Positions 8,723-17,149 of a stretch of DNA of 23,775 nucleotides are shown here, piece by piece. The position numbers were made by a program, and so were the translations under genes. Under the pieces are notes generated by a model that saw only the letters and a list, made by a program, of their open reading frames with translations, searched no databases and was not told the origin of the DNA. Each line of letters opens with the position of its first letter. The stretch's first letter is position 1. Source of the DNA: JAILLW01 sp045640905 (lineage in GTDB: Bacteria; Bacillota; Clostridia; Lachnospirales; Lachnospiraceae); NCBI GenBank assembly GCA_045640905.1, contig JAZUFW010000056.1:1-23775 (forward strand). Reading direction: 5' to 3'.

Positions 8723-10865
8723 ACCGTACTATGGAATCGGTGTCAGACATTTTGCATACAGTTTATTTGTCGTTACGCTGATTACTGTATTTTTGGCCTT
8801 TGTCAAATCGGATCGAGGTTACGAGGCCAGCATAGGAAGCTTTGATGATATCGATTTTAATGAAGACTGGCATGTATCGGGTGGAGGAATTGATGAAACT
8901 GTCACTTTGCCTAAATCATACAAGTGTAAATTCGGCGATGTCCTGACCATATCAAAGAATCTTCCGGATGAGGTATCCGACGGAATGACCATGATGATCA
9001 GGTCATCCATTGAAGATGCTTTTGTTTACGTTGACGGAGTCTTGCGTGAAAGCTACAGTTCGGAATTGTTTGAAAATATCGGACCGTATACACCCAGTGC
9101 ATATATTGTGGTTGACCTGTATCAGGAAGATTCCGGCAAAACCGTAGATATTAAGTATACCGCTAAAGATGCAGGAACATTAAATACCATAGTATTGGGC
9201 TACGGCAATACGCCGTGGTTTAACATAATCAGAGAAAACTATCCTTTGTTTTCGATTACCTGGTTTGTAATTTCCATGGGCGTAGTTGTGCTGATCTTTT
9301 TCTTTCTCCTCAATCGAAAGATGGAAGCCAGCAAAGCCATATTGTTCTTGGGAATGATGATGATAACCGTGGGATTGTGGTTGCTCAGTGAGTCAAAACT
9401 CAGACAGCTTATTTTCGTCAGACCCTCGATTACCGGTATTTTTTCTTATTTGACCATTGAACTGGTCGGTATAGAGACGCTGCTTTATTTTGATGAAATT
9501 CAAAAAAAGAGATATCACAAGCCGTATGTAATAATGGGGATTATTATTTGCATACAGGTCATGATCAATATTGTATTGGCGGTAACAGGTATTCGCTCGT
9601 TCCACGAAACACTGATTCTGTCGCATTTTTTAAATCTGGTTGGAATGATTCTCGTGGGTGTCTGTATTGTAAAGGACATTCGAAGCAAAGAAATAGCCAA
9701 GTACAAGATGGTTGCAACCGGAATGATTGCATTTTTCGGTTTCTGTATTGGGGAACTCGTCAGATACTATGTTTCAACAGCAAAAACCTTTGGCTCCCTT
9801 TTATGTATTGGATTGATAGTGCTGCTTTTGGAGACTTTGGGCCAGACATTAACCGACCGTGTCAAAGAAATTCGTGAAAGGCGCAGAAAGCAGGAAGAAT
9901 CCTTTGTCAGAACGATTGAAACCATAGCCAGTACGATAGATGCGAAGGATGAATACACCGGAGGACATTCCGACAGAGTAGCGGAGTATGCCGGCATTCT
10001 GGCCCGTGAGATGGCTGTCGATTATGATTTTAGTGAAGCCGATATCGAAAATATCAAATACATCGGCAGAATGCATGATATAGGAAAAATCGGAATTGCC
10101 GATACCATTTTGAATAAGGCCGGCCGACTTAATGACGAAGAGTTTTCTTTGATGAAAAAGCATGCCGAAATCGGTTATATGCTGTTAAAGGATATGGATG
10201 ATAACATGGCGGGACTGTTGGACGGCGTCAGACATCATCATGAAAGATTTGATGGCACGGGATACCCGGACGGTCTTTCGGGAACGGATATTCCTCTATA
10301 TGCCAGAATACTGTGTCTGGCGGACTGTTATGATGCCATGACATCCAACCGTGTATACAGAAAGCGTCTGACCGACGAGGAAGTGCGTGAAGAAATATTG
10401 CGGTGTGCGGGAACGCAGTTTGACCCGGCTTTGGCGGAAATATTTGTACGCGCCATGGACAGAGGCTTGATGAAACCCGTAACCGTCGAGGGACTCGAAG
10501 TAAATAATAAGGGTGAGATATTCCTGTCGGCTCTTTTGTCCGAAAAGATGCAGAAGGATATGCGCGGTTTAGTAGGAATTATTAATCCTTCTTTTGTCAG
10601 AATGTGTGCATATCTGGTTAAAATCGCAGAGGAAAATGACAGAGAGGTGGATGTATTCTTTGTGACATCATATGAGGATGAACGTCAGATTTCGGCAGAT
10701 GAGATGGATATGAAGATTAAATCGTCGCTTAAGGTTTCCGATATTTATCTGACATATTCGGAAAACACCAAGCTGGTTGCGGTATTTGATAAAAACGAGC
10801 AGGAACTTAAGAATCTGTATCAGCGGGTGAGTGAGATAGCCAAAATAAGCAATCTTAAGTCCTAA
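8709..10865 (+). CDS. membrane HD-GYP cyclic-di-GMP phosphodiesterase
   Basis: A 718-residue protein likely to hydrolyse cyclic di-GMP. After a first TM (about 14-32) comes an extracytoplasmic beta-rich domain (about 40-165), then a cluster of about seven TM segments (about 183-380), the 7TMR-DISM layout. A charged linker leads to the HD-GYP domain (about 393-590), with DEYTGGH (His420), HDIGK (His456-Asp457), HHHERFDGTGYP (His509-511, GYP at 518-520) and ADCYDAM (Asp539). All expected metal-binding residues are present, so activity is plausible. The last 100 residues form an extra domain that resembles a degenerate GGDEF fold. The start lies inside the preceding gene with a GGAGG-like site (ATATGGAGGAAC) upstream. 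The pairing suggests c-di-GMP control by a membrane signal. Confidence 0.93.
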   Translation: MDKIKPYYGIGVRHFAYSLFVVTLITVFLAFVKSDRGYEASIGSFDDIDFNEDWHVSGGGIDETVTLPKSYKCKFGDVLTISKNLPDEVSDGMTMMIRSSIEDAFVYVDGVLRESYSSELFENIGPYTPSAYIVVDLYQEDSGKTVDIKYTAKDAGTLNTIVLGYGNTPWFNIIRENYPLFSITWFVISMGVVVLIFFFLLNRKMEASKAILFLGMMMITVGLWLLSESKLRQLIFVRPSITGIFSYLTIELVGIETLLYFDEIQKKRYHKPYVIMGIIICIQVMINIVLAVTGIRSFHETLILSHFLNLVGMILVGVCIVKDIRSKEIAKYKMVATGMIAFFGFCIGELVRYYVSTAKTFGSLLCIGLIVLLLETLGQTLTDRVKEIRERRRKQEESFVRTIETIASTIDAKDEYTGGHSDRVAEYAGILAREMAVDYDFSEADIENIKYIGRMHDIGKIGIADTILNKAGRLNDEEFSLMKKHAEIGYMLLKDMDDNMAGLLDGVRHHHERFDGTGYPDGLSGTDIPLYARILCLADCYDAMTSNRVYRKRLTDEEVREEILRCAGTQFDPALAEIFVRAMDRGLMKPVTVEGLEVNNKGEIFLSALLSEKMQKDMRGLVGIINPSFVRMCAYLVKIAEENDREVDVFFVTSYEDERQISADEMDMKIKSSLKVSDIYLTYSENTKLVAVFDKNEQELKNLYQRVSEIAKISNLKS

Positions 10866-10924
10866 AGCGGAAAAACCGCAAAAAATGAACCTTTTTCGAA
10901 AAATAATGACTTTCAATATGACGG

Positions 10925-10954
10925 TTGATATGACATACTTTTCGTGGTTAAAAT
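10925..10954 (+). promoter_or_regulatory. candidate sigma-A promoter for FGGY kinase
   Basis: TTGATA (10925-10930) and TAAAAT (10949-10954) are separated by 18 bases, 5 of 6 matches at each box. The pair lies 35 bases before the kinase ATG. This is the only good box pair in the 124-base gap after the HD-GYP gene. A 4-bp GCGG/CCGC hairpin at 10867-10879 lacks a T run and is not a convincing terminator. Confidence 0.5.
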
Positions 10955-10989
10955 AACAGCCTTTTGGCGCAAAATAAAGGAGATATTTT

Positions 10990-12582
10990 ATGGATGCAAA
11001 AACATTAATTTCCGAAGGCAAAGCATACCTCGGAATAGAGTTTGGTTCTACCAGAATCAAAGCTGTAGCAATTGATGAAAAAGGAACTGTTTTGGCTTCG
11101 GGCTCTCATGAATGGGAAAACAGATATGAGAACGGAGTCTGGACATACTCATTTGATGATGTATGGGGCGGTCTGCAGGATTGTTACGCTGATTTACTTA
11201 AGGATATAAAGAGCAAATATGACATTACCGTCACAAAGTTTGCTTCAATAGGCTTTTCTGCCATGATGCATGGCTATTTGGCTTTCGATAAGGATGACAA
11301 TCTGCTGGTTCCTTTCAGAACATGGAGAAATACCATTACCGAAGAGGCTGCAAAGGAATTGACAAAGGCATTCAATTACAATATTCCTCAACGTTGGTCA
11401 ATAGCTCATTTGTATCAGGCTATATTGAATAATGAGCCTCATGTAAAGGATGTTGCATTTTTTACTACGTTGGCAGGATATGTGCATTGGCGCCTGACGG
11501 GACAAAAGGTTCTCGGTGTGGGAGATGCATCCGGAATGTATCCCATAGATACAAAGACCGGAGATTTTGACGAGACCATGATTGCCAAGTTTAACGAATT
11601 GGTTAAGGCTAAGGGACTTAACATGGATTTGAGAAGCATTTCTCCCAAAGTGTTGAGCGCCGGAGACGATGCCGGATGCTTAACCGAAGAAGGTGCAAAG
11701 CTTCTTGATGTTTCGGGTTCATTATGTGCCGGAATTTCTATGGCACCGCCCGAAGGTGATGCAGGAACAGGTATGACGGCTACCAATTCCGTAGCAAAGA
11801 GAACGGGAAATGTTTCAGCCGGAACATCCATTTTTGCAATGGTAGTTTTGGAGCGTGATTTAAAGAAAGTTTATCCCGAAATTGACCTGGTTACTACTCC
11901 TGACGGAGCATTGGTCGGTATGGTTCACTGTAATAACTGTACTTCCGATATCAATGCGTGGGTAAATATTTTTGATGAATTTGCAAAGACAATAGGTGCA
12001 TCGGTAGATAAAAATACTTTATATACAACATTGTTCAATAAAGCGCTTGAAGGTGATAACGATTGCGGCGGACTTATTTCGTACAACTATTTTTCAGGCG
12101 AACCCGTTACCGGATTTGATAAGGGCGCACCGCTGTTTTTGAGAAGTGCCGAAGATAAATTTACATTGGCTAACTTTATGAGAATGCACATTTATTCGTC
12201 TTTGGCTGCGTTAAAGCACGGACTTGATCTGCTCTTTAAAGAAGAGGGCGCAGAGTGTGATGAAATGTTTGGACACGGTGGATTATTCAAAACTCCTGTG
12301 GTAGGTCAGTCGATAGCTGCTGCAGCAATGAATACCGCTGTTTCGGTTATGGAGACGGCCGGCGAGGGCGGACCTTGGGGCATGGCTTTACTTGCTGCTT
12401 TTTGTGATTTCAAGAAAAAGGATCAGTCGTTAACGCTTCAGGATTTCCTGAATAAGAATATTTTTGCCGGTAATGAAGGAAAGAAGATTGAACCTTCAAA
12501 AGAAGCAGTTGCCGGATTTGATAAGTTTATGGAAAAATATATGAAGGGGCTTGATGCAGAAAAAGCCGCTGTAAATATTTAA
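10990..12582 (+). CDS. FGGY-family carbohydrate kinase (pentulose kinase-like)
   Basis: A 530-residue sugar kinase that should phosphorylate a ketose such as xylulose or ribulose. The N-terminal lobe begins YLGIEFGSTRIKAVAID, the phosphate-1 region of the ASKHA fold. GFSAMMHGYLAFD carries substrate-contact residues. A nucleotide-binding region is seen at GDAGTGMTATNSVAKRTG/NVSAGTS, and the C-terminal lobe has GHGGLFKTPVVG followed by ETAGEGGPWGMALLAAF. This longer variant is common in Clostridia and includes non-classical ribulokinases and xylulokinases, so the substrate is not assigned. A clear AAGGAG site precedes the ATG. The exporter genes begin 17 bases after the stop. No sugar isomerase, transporter or regulator is adjacent, which is unusual for a dedicated pentose operon. 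Confidence 0.9.
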   Translation: MDAKTLISEGKAYLGIEFGSTRIKAVAIDEKGTVLASGSHEWENRYENGVWTYSFDDVWGGLQDCYADLLKDIKSKYDITVTKFASIGFSAMMHGYLAFDKDDNLLVPFRTWRNTITEEAAKELTKAFNYNIPQRWSIAHLYQAILNNEPHVKDVAFFTTLAGYVHWRLTGQKVLGVGDASGMYPIDTKTGDFDETMIAKFNELVKAKGLNMDLRSISPKVLSAGDDAGCLTEEGAKLLDVSGSLCAGISMAPPEGDAGTGMTATNSVAKRTGNVSAGTSIFAMVVLERDLKKVYPEIDLVTTPDGALVGMVHCNNCTSDINAWVNIFDEFAKTIGASVDKNTLYTTLFNKALEGDNDCGGLISYNYFSGEPVTGFDKGAPLFLRSAEDKFTLANFMRMHIYSSLAALKHGLDLLFKEEGAECDEMFGHGGLFKTPVVGQSIAAAAMNTAVSVMETAGEGGPWGMALLAAFCDFKKKDQSLTLQDFLNKNIFAGNEGKKIEPSKEAVAGFDKFMEKYMKGLDAEKAAVNI

Positions 12583-12598
12583 TCTTTGGGGGTGCCGT

Positions 12599-13933
12599 TT
12601 GAATACGTGGACTATTATTGATTCTGTTTTTTCTTTTGCGTTTTTTGCTTTATACGTAATCGGCAGTTTTAAAATGCTCAGAAAAGTCGGGCAAAAAGGC
12701 TTTTGGGCATTTATTCCGTTTGCCAGAGAGTTCCATTTTGCCAAAGCGTTCGATATGATGGATGAAGCAATTGTATTCTGTTTTTCATCTACCTTATCCG
12801 ATGTCTTCTTTTTCTTTCAATTGGTTTTCGGAGCGTTGTATTCCGAAACTTCGATGGCATACACCATTTTACAGGTGCTTAGTGTAGTATTCGGTATTAT
12901 TTCGATAGTGTACAGTGTCAGAATTTATGCCGAAGTCTGCAGAGCCTTTGAACGTAAAAAGGGATGGGTAGTAGCGTTCCTGTTTGCCGAACATATTACG
13001 ATGTTTTTATGGGGCGTTTCGAAAAAGTATATGCCTACGGCATTAAAGATTCAGAACGACGAAAACGGTAATGCTGCCGGTGAATCCGGAATTAAAGTTG
13101 ATGTCATTGATAAGGGATTGTCGATTAATATTAAGGCGCGTACAGCTAAATCTCATTTCCAGACAAAGACACTTCTAAAAGATATTCATATGAATATTGA
13201 GCCCGGAAACATGGTTTTGCTGCTTGGTGGATCCGGAGCCGGAAAAACAACGTTTGTAAATGCCGTAACGGGATACGAAAAAGCAGATGCGGAAGTATTT
13301 TTGAACGGTGTGAACGTTTATACCAAATTCGATAAGATGAAATATGAAATCGGGTTTGTTCCTCAGCAGGATTTGATCAGATACAACGATACGGTTATTC
13401 GTACTTTGGAGGATTCGGCATTGCTCAGAATGCCTTCAACGGTTTCAAGGAAAGACAGAAACACACGAATTAATGAAGTGATGGAATTGTTCGGATTGGC
13501 TTCCGTTAAAAACAATATTGTCGGGAAGCAGTCCGGCGGACAGAAAAAGCGTATTTCGATAGCTTCGGAATTTATGTCCAATCCGACATTGTTTATCCTG
13601 GATGAACCGGATTCCGGACTTGACGGAATACTGGCCAGAGAATTGATGGAAAACCTTCACGAGATATCACGACAGGGCAAAATCGTAATAGTTATTACAC
13701 ATACGCCCGACAGAGTTATTGATTTGTTTGATAAGGTAATCGTTCTGGGTAAGGATCAAAATCGTACCGGACGATTGGTTTTCTACGGAGCTATTGATGA
13801 AGCCAAGGAATTCTTCGGTAAAGAGACCATGGAGGATATGGTCAGAATGGTTAACCGTGAGGATGAAGGCGGAGAAGGCAAGGCTGATGAATTGATTGAA
13901 AAATATGCGGAGGTGTGTAATGGAAGAAAATAG
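12599..13933 (+). CDS. ABCG-like ATPase with N-terminal membrane domain
   Basis: A 444-residue ABC ATPase with an unusual head. Residues 1-145 form about four hydrophobic segments, with a conserved-looking RKVGQKGFWAFIPFAREF loop similar to small DUF5684-type membrane proteins. From about residue 165 an ABCG/white-type nucleotide-binding domain follows: Walker A GGSGAGKT (210-217), VPQQDLI Q-loop (254-260), signature SGGQKKRIS (312-320), Walker B LFILDEP (331-337), and switch His in ITHTPD. The start is a TTG preceded by GGGGGTG; no better in-frame start exists. The stop overlaps the permease start by 14 bases. Together they should form an exporter, but the substrate is unknown. The ATPase has no C39 peptidase domain. 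Confidence 0.88.
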   Translation: MNTWTIIDSVFSFAFFALYVIGSFKMLRKVGQKGFWAFIPFAREFHFAKAFDMMDEAIVFCFSSTLSDVFFFFQLVFGALYSETSMAYTILQVLSVVFGIISIVYSVRIYAEVCRAFERKKGWVVAFLFAEHITMFLWGVSKKYMPTALKIQNDENGNAAGESGIKVDVIDKGLSINIKARTAKSHFQTKTLLKDIHMNIEPGNMVLLLGGSGAGKTTFVNAVTGYEKADAEVFLNGVNVYTKFDKMKYEIGFVPQQDLIRYNDTVIRTLEDSALLRMPSTVSRKDRNTRINEVMELFGLASVKNNIVGKQSGGQKKRISIASEFMSNPTLFILDEPDSGLDGILARELMENLHEISRQGKIVIVITHTPDRVIDLFDKVIVLGKDQNRTGRLVFYGAIDEAKEFFGKETMEDMVRMVNREDEGGEGKADELIEKYAEVCNGRK

Positions 13934-14876
13934 AGAAATAACACGCTTGCGATATCGTGGCAGAGTAAAACAGATTCCCATATATCTGGGCAAGCTGTTT
14001 CGAATGTTCATATACCTCGATGACTGGAAAGTACTGCCTATGGCAGCTATCATCGCGGGAATGGTTTCTTTTGTTGCCGGAGAAAACATGTTCAAAACCA
14101 TGGAAGGAACGGCACTTGGTTCATTGGCACTTACCTGTATCTGCATTTGGAACGGATTCTTTAATTCAATTCAGTCGGTATGCCGTGAAAGAGATATTGT
14201 TAAAAGAGAACATCGAAGCGGAATGCACATTTCTTCGTATGTTTTTTCGCATGTGGTATATCAGGCACTGCTTTGTGCCATGCAGGCTGTCATCACAGTA
14301 ATCGTATGTTATGTGACAAAAATGGAAATCCCGAAACAGGGACTCATTTTCCCGTCATTTACCGTAGATTTTACGATTACCATGTTTTTAATTACGTTTT
14401 CGGCCGACATGATGTCATTGATGATTTCGTGTATCGCAAGGAATACTACAGCAGCCATGACGGTTATGCCTTTTACATTAATCTTTGAGCTGCTCTTTTC
14501 CGGAAGCATGTTCGGACTCGGCGGCAGATTAAAAGGCTTGACGGATTTGTCCATAGCTAAGTGGGGAATTACCTGTGTCAGTTCTTTGTCGGATTATAAT
14601 TCTCTGCCGATGGTTACGGTATGGAATCAGATCGTGAAGTTTTCGGATGTGGAAGTTTTGGGCTACAAGCCGATAAAAGCGGTGGTTGATCTTGTTAATC
14701 AGAACGGATTGGTAAATGATTTCTGCCTGCTCGTCGGAAAACAGACTCCGAATGCTGATTACATTCATTCAATCGGCAATATATTAAACTGCTGGTCGTG
14801 CCTCATTATGTTTGCATTGCTCTTTGCAGTAATAGCAGTAATAACACTTGAAAGAATAGATAAAGATAAGAGATAG
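13920..14876 (+). CDS. ABC-2 type transporter permease
   Basis: A 318-residue membrane protein with about six hydrophobic segments, of the ABC-2 family that partners ABCG-like ATPases. VCRERDIVKREHRSGMHISS is the characteristic coupling region (relatives read R-E...R-E...G.), followed by alternating TM segments and a longer extracellular loop before the last TM. I chose the ATG at 13920 because GGAGGTG lies 4 bases before it. A start 24 bases further upstream has no such site. It overlaps the ATPase gene by 14 bases. The C-terminus ends in a short basic tail. Confidence 0.87.
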   Translation: MEENREITRLRYRGRVKQIPIYLGKLFRMFIYLDDWKVLPMAAIIAGMVSFVAGENMFKTMEGTALGSLALTCICIWNGFFNSIQSVCRERDIVKREHRSGMHISSYVFSHVVYQALLCAMQAVITVIVCYVTKMEIPKQGLIFPSFTVDFTITMFLITFSADMMSLMISCIARNTTAAMTVMPFTLIFELLFSGSMFGLGGRLKGLTDLSIAKWGITCVSSLSDYNSLPMVTVWNQIVKFSDVEVLGYKPIKAVVDLVNQNGLVNDFCLLVGKQTPNADYIHSIGNILNCWSCLIMFALLFAVIAVITLERIDKDKR

Positions 14877-14890
14877 TTTTGGGGACGGAT

Positions 14891-15502
14891 GTGAGTATCA
14901 CAGTAGAAAGTCGTGAAATTAGTTTCGGCATCTTAGCCGGAGGATTAAGTAAGAGAATGGAAGGAGCAGATAAACTGCTTCTTCCTTTTTGTGGGAAAAC
15001 TATAATAGAAACGATTTTTGAAACGATTGGTGAGCCGAAAAATATTTATTTTTGTGTTCGAGATAACGCCGGTGTTTTGAAAATCCGGAATAATGTTAAT
15101 GGTGCGTTAAAAGGCAATATTTTGTGCGATGAGATTTTGGATTACGGACCTATAGAGGGAATAAAGGTGTTGCTAAAACACGCTCCGGGAAACAAAGTGT
15201 TTGTATTAAGCGGGGATATGCCTTTAATAAGCAAAGAGTTTTTGGGTAAAGTAATAGAAAAATATGAGGAAGGTGTAGATGCTCTGATTTTATCCTGTGA
15301 CGGGAAAATTTATCCGACATGCGGTATATATTCTAAAAAAATCCTGCCCGTAACAGTGCAGATTCAGAAAGAGAATATTCATAAAGTTACGGAATTGCTT
15401 AACCGGATTAATTACCGACCGATAGAAATTTCGGATTTGGGATTTGATAAAAAGATTTTGACTAATGTAAATACGATGGATGAATATAAGGGCCTCTCAT
15501 AA
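14891..15502 (+). CDS. MobA-like nucleotidyltransferase
   Basis: A 203-residue protein of the MobA/MocA NTP-transferase family, which attaches GMP or CMP to molybdopterin to make the dinucleotide cofactor. The N-terminus has ILAGGLSKRMEGADK, the nucleotide-binding loop (usual form LAGG.S.RMG.DK), then YGPIEGIKVLL, SGDMPLIS (metal-binding Asp) and the C-terminal TNVNTMDEY typical of MobA. I prefer the GTG at 14891, which follows GGGGACG, over the TTG at 14879, which has no ribosome site. It follows the permease by 14 bases and is the last gene before a terminator. No other cofactor genes (moaA, moeA, mogA) or molybdoenzymes are in view, so the exact cofactor is inferred. Confidence 0.8.
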   Translation: MSITVESREISFGILAGGLSKRMEGADKLLLPFCGKTIIETIFETIGEPKNIYFCVRDNAGVLKIRNNVNGALKGNILCDEILDYGPIEGIKVLLKHAPGNKVFVLSGDMPLISKEFLGKVIEKYEEGVDALILSCDGKIYPTCGIYSKKILPVTVQIQKENIHKVTELLNRINYRPIEISDLGFDKKILTNVNTMDEYKGLS

Positions 15503-15518
15503 TGAGAAGCCCTTTATT
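15488..15518. terminator. bidirectional terminator after mobA-like gene
   Basis: AAGGGC (15488-15493) and TCTCAT (15495-15500) pair with ATGAGA (15502-15507) and GCCCTT (15509-15514) with one internal mismatch and a 1-base apparent loop that would open to a few bases. T-rich sequence follows on the plus strand and TTATATT on the minus strand. It overlaps the mobA-like stop codon and would also end the small minus-strand gene at 15526. Confidence 0.75.
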
Positions 15519-15525
15519 GTTGCAA

Positions 15526-15699
15526 TTAACCATTCAGTTCCATTTTGTGTCCCCGGGGACAATAAGCTACGTTTAAATCCAAATCCACCTTAAACTGATG
15601 ATGACATATGGGACATTCAACAGTCATCAGATTCTTCGGTGTTCTGCCTCCGATGATATGCTCCAATTCATTAAGTGTCATTTCTTCTTTATTTTCCAT
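15526..15699 (-). CDS. 57-residue peptide: double-glycine leader plus zinc-ribbon-like core
   Basis: This small gene has an excellent ribosome site, AAGGAG 7 bases before its ATG at 15699. The N-terminus (residues 7-18, MTLNELEHIIGG) matches the double-glycine leader pattern of peptides processed by C39-peptidase ABC exporters (L-x-x-x-E-L-x-x-I-x-G-G). After Gly17-Gly18 comes a hydrophilic core with ECPICHHQF (Cys29, Cys32, His33, His34) and CPRGH (Cys47, His51). That C-x2-C...C-x3-H spacing could bind zinc as a short treble-clef or ribbon. A TTGATA (15749-15744) with TAAATA (15726-15721), 17-base spacing, could be its promoter. No peptidase-type exporter or modification enzyme is nearby. 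Alternatives: a small intracellular zinc-finger protein whose GG is chance. The gene is likely real; the peptide's role is unknown. Confidence 0.75.
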   Translation of the reverse strand: MENKEEMTLNELEHIIGGRTPKNLMTVECPICHHQFKVDLDLNVAYCPRGHKMELNG

Positions 15700-15809
15700 G
15701 GCAATTCTCCTTTACATTTGTATTTATATATTAATACGATGTATATCAAAGTAGGTATAGTCATTTTACTATTTTTCGTATAAAATGTGTACTGTTGGAG
15801 GAAACAGTT

Positions 15810-17087
15810 ATGAAAAAGAAAATTGTATTGTTTGTGTCTGTTCTGACACTTGCTTCATTGATACTTACTTCCTGCGGCAAACTTGATCTTAACATTCCTT
15901 TTTTATCAAAAGATAAAAATGAGGAAAGCTCTTCAGCAAAAGAGGATTCCAAATCCGATAAGGAAAAGGACGACTCTGAGAAAAAAGAGAAAAAGAGCAA
16001 GAAAAAGAAAGATAAAGCAGAGAAGTCAAAGAAAACAAAATATACAATAAAGATATCCGATGAACAAAGGGATGAGGATGTGTATTTGGCATCTTACAGA
16101 CCGATTCTGGATGATTATTATGAAACGGCATATTTCCTTGATGAATACGAGGTAAATCCGTCAAACTATGGAATTGTCGGTGCTGAGGAGGTAGTCAGAG
16201 TTTTTGATAACAGAGAAGATGCTCTGGATGCGATAGGGTACTGCCTGCCGGATTTGAACGGTGATGACATTCCGGAACTGGTTATCGGAGATATTTCGTA
16301 TCCTGAGGTTGACAACATTCTCGCTATATATACGTTAGTTGAAAACGAACCCGTAATGGTTGCTAACGGTATGGCCAGATCCAGATGGAGACTGACGTCT
16401 GACGGAAAACTTTTTAACTTCGGATCTTCCGGTGCAAGCTATTCTATTTTCAGCATATATGAGATGACGGAAGATGAATTTGGACCGGAATTAGTACGTG
16501 TTGAAGGGTATTTTTCGGTTTATTCCGACAGTGAAGAAAAGGACGTGTACTATCAATGCAACGAAGGCTCCGAAGGTGATTTCGATACCACGAATGCTAC
16601 TTTGCTAAAAGATGATTCGGACGCATTTTGGGCCAGAGAAATTGAAATGGAAGATCGGTGCATTACGCCGGATTATTTGTCACTTTCTTCGTTTGATGCG
16701 TCAATGTTTGATTATGATATATATGCTGCTTTTGCCGGATATAATTCTTTGGAACAGTTTGAGGCATATTATATCGATAATACCGATGACTATTATCTGG
16801 ATGTTGCTGTGGTTGGACTGGATGAAGTCAAGGACCTTGAATTCTTGCGCTTGATTGCCAAAGATGAAGACGGAGAGGCGGGATTCACAAGCGAGATTGC
16901 TGATAAAAAGGATGTTCTGAATAAAGATGAGGGAGTAATCCTTAAAATAGTATTCGAAGGCGATTTGCCGGAATACGCTGTGAAATACACGGACAAAGAT
17001 GGTAACGAGCGAATCTGTGCCATCGAGTTGAGCGGCTATGACGGATCACTACTTTTGACAGAACTGACCCCTTCGGGACGGGGTTAG
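15810..17087 (+). CDS. acidic lipoprotein, unknown function
   Basis: A 425-residue surface lipoprotein: signal peptide with lipobox LTSC (Cys22), a Lys/Glu/Asp/Ser-rich low-complexity linker (about 34-78), then a folded acidic body. Residues 146-161 (LPDLNGDDIPELVIGD) match the xDLNGDGxxEL calcium-loop-like motif widespread in clostridial surface proteins. I chose the ATG at 15810, preceded by GGAGG; an in-frame TTG at 15795 would swallow that site. A TATAAA at 15779-15784 may be the -10, with a poor -35. The stop runs into a perfect terminator. No catalytic motif was recognised. It resembles the smaller acidic protein at 955 in motif style but not clearly in sequence. Confidence 0.85.
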   Translation: MKKKIVLFVSVLTLASLILTSCGKLDLNIPFLSKDKNEESSSAKEDSKSDKEKDDSEKKEKKSKKKKDKAEKSKKTKYTIKISDEQRDEDVYLASYRPILDDYYETAYFLDEYEVNPSNYGIVGAEEVVRVFDNREDALDAIGYCLPDLNGDDIPELVIGDISYPEVDNILAIYTLVENEPVMVANGMARSRWRLTSDGKLFNFGSSGASYSIFSIYEMTEDEFGPELVRVEGYFSVYSDSEEKDVYYQCNEGSEGDFDTTNATLLKDDSDAFWAREIEMEDRCITPDYLSLSSFDASMFDYDIYAAFAGYNSLEQFEAYYIDNTDDYYLDVAVVGLDEVKDLEFLRLIAKDEDGEAGFTSEIADKKDVLNKDEGVILKIVFEGDLPEYAVKYTDKDGNERICAIELSGYDGSLLLTELTPSGRG

Positions 17088-17093
17088 GGGTTC

Positions 17094-17126
17094 AAAAAAG
17101 GAGGGCTTTTTTAACCCTCCTTTTTT
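17094..17126. terminator. bidirectional terminator between convergent genes
   Basis: A perfect 12-bp stem, AAAAAAGGAGGG (17094-17105) with CCCTCCTTTTTT (17115-17126), and a 9-base loop. The A run and T run make it work for both the lipoprotein (plus) and the MFS-LuxR gene (minus). Confidence 0.92.
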
Positions 17127-17149
17127 GTGCTCTGAAATTGATGTTTTTG

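Noticed and set aside
10867..10879. Terminator after the HD-GYP gene
   Set aside because: Only a 4-bp GCGG/CCGC stem followed by A residues rather than T on the plus strand.
15598..15783. Plus-strand 61-codon frame in the gap after the mobA-like gene
   Set aside because: It is antisense to the well-supported 57-residue minus-strand gene and has no ribosome site.
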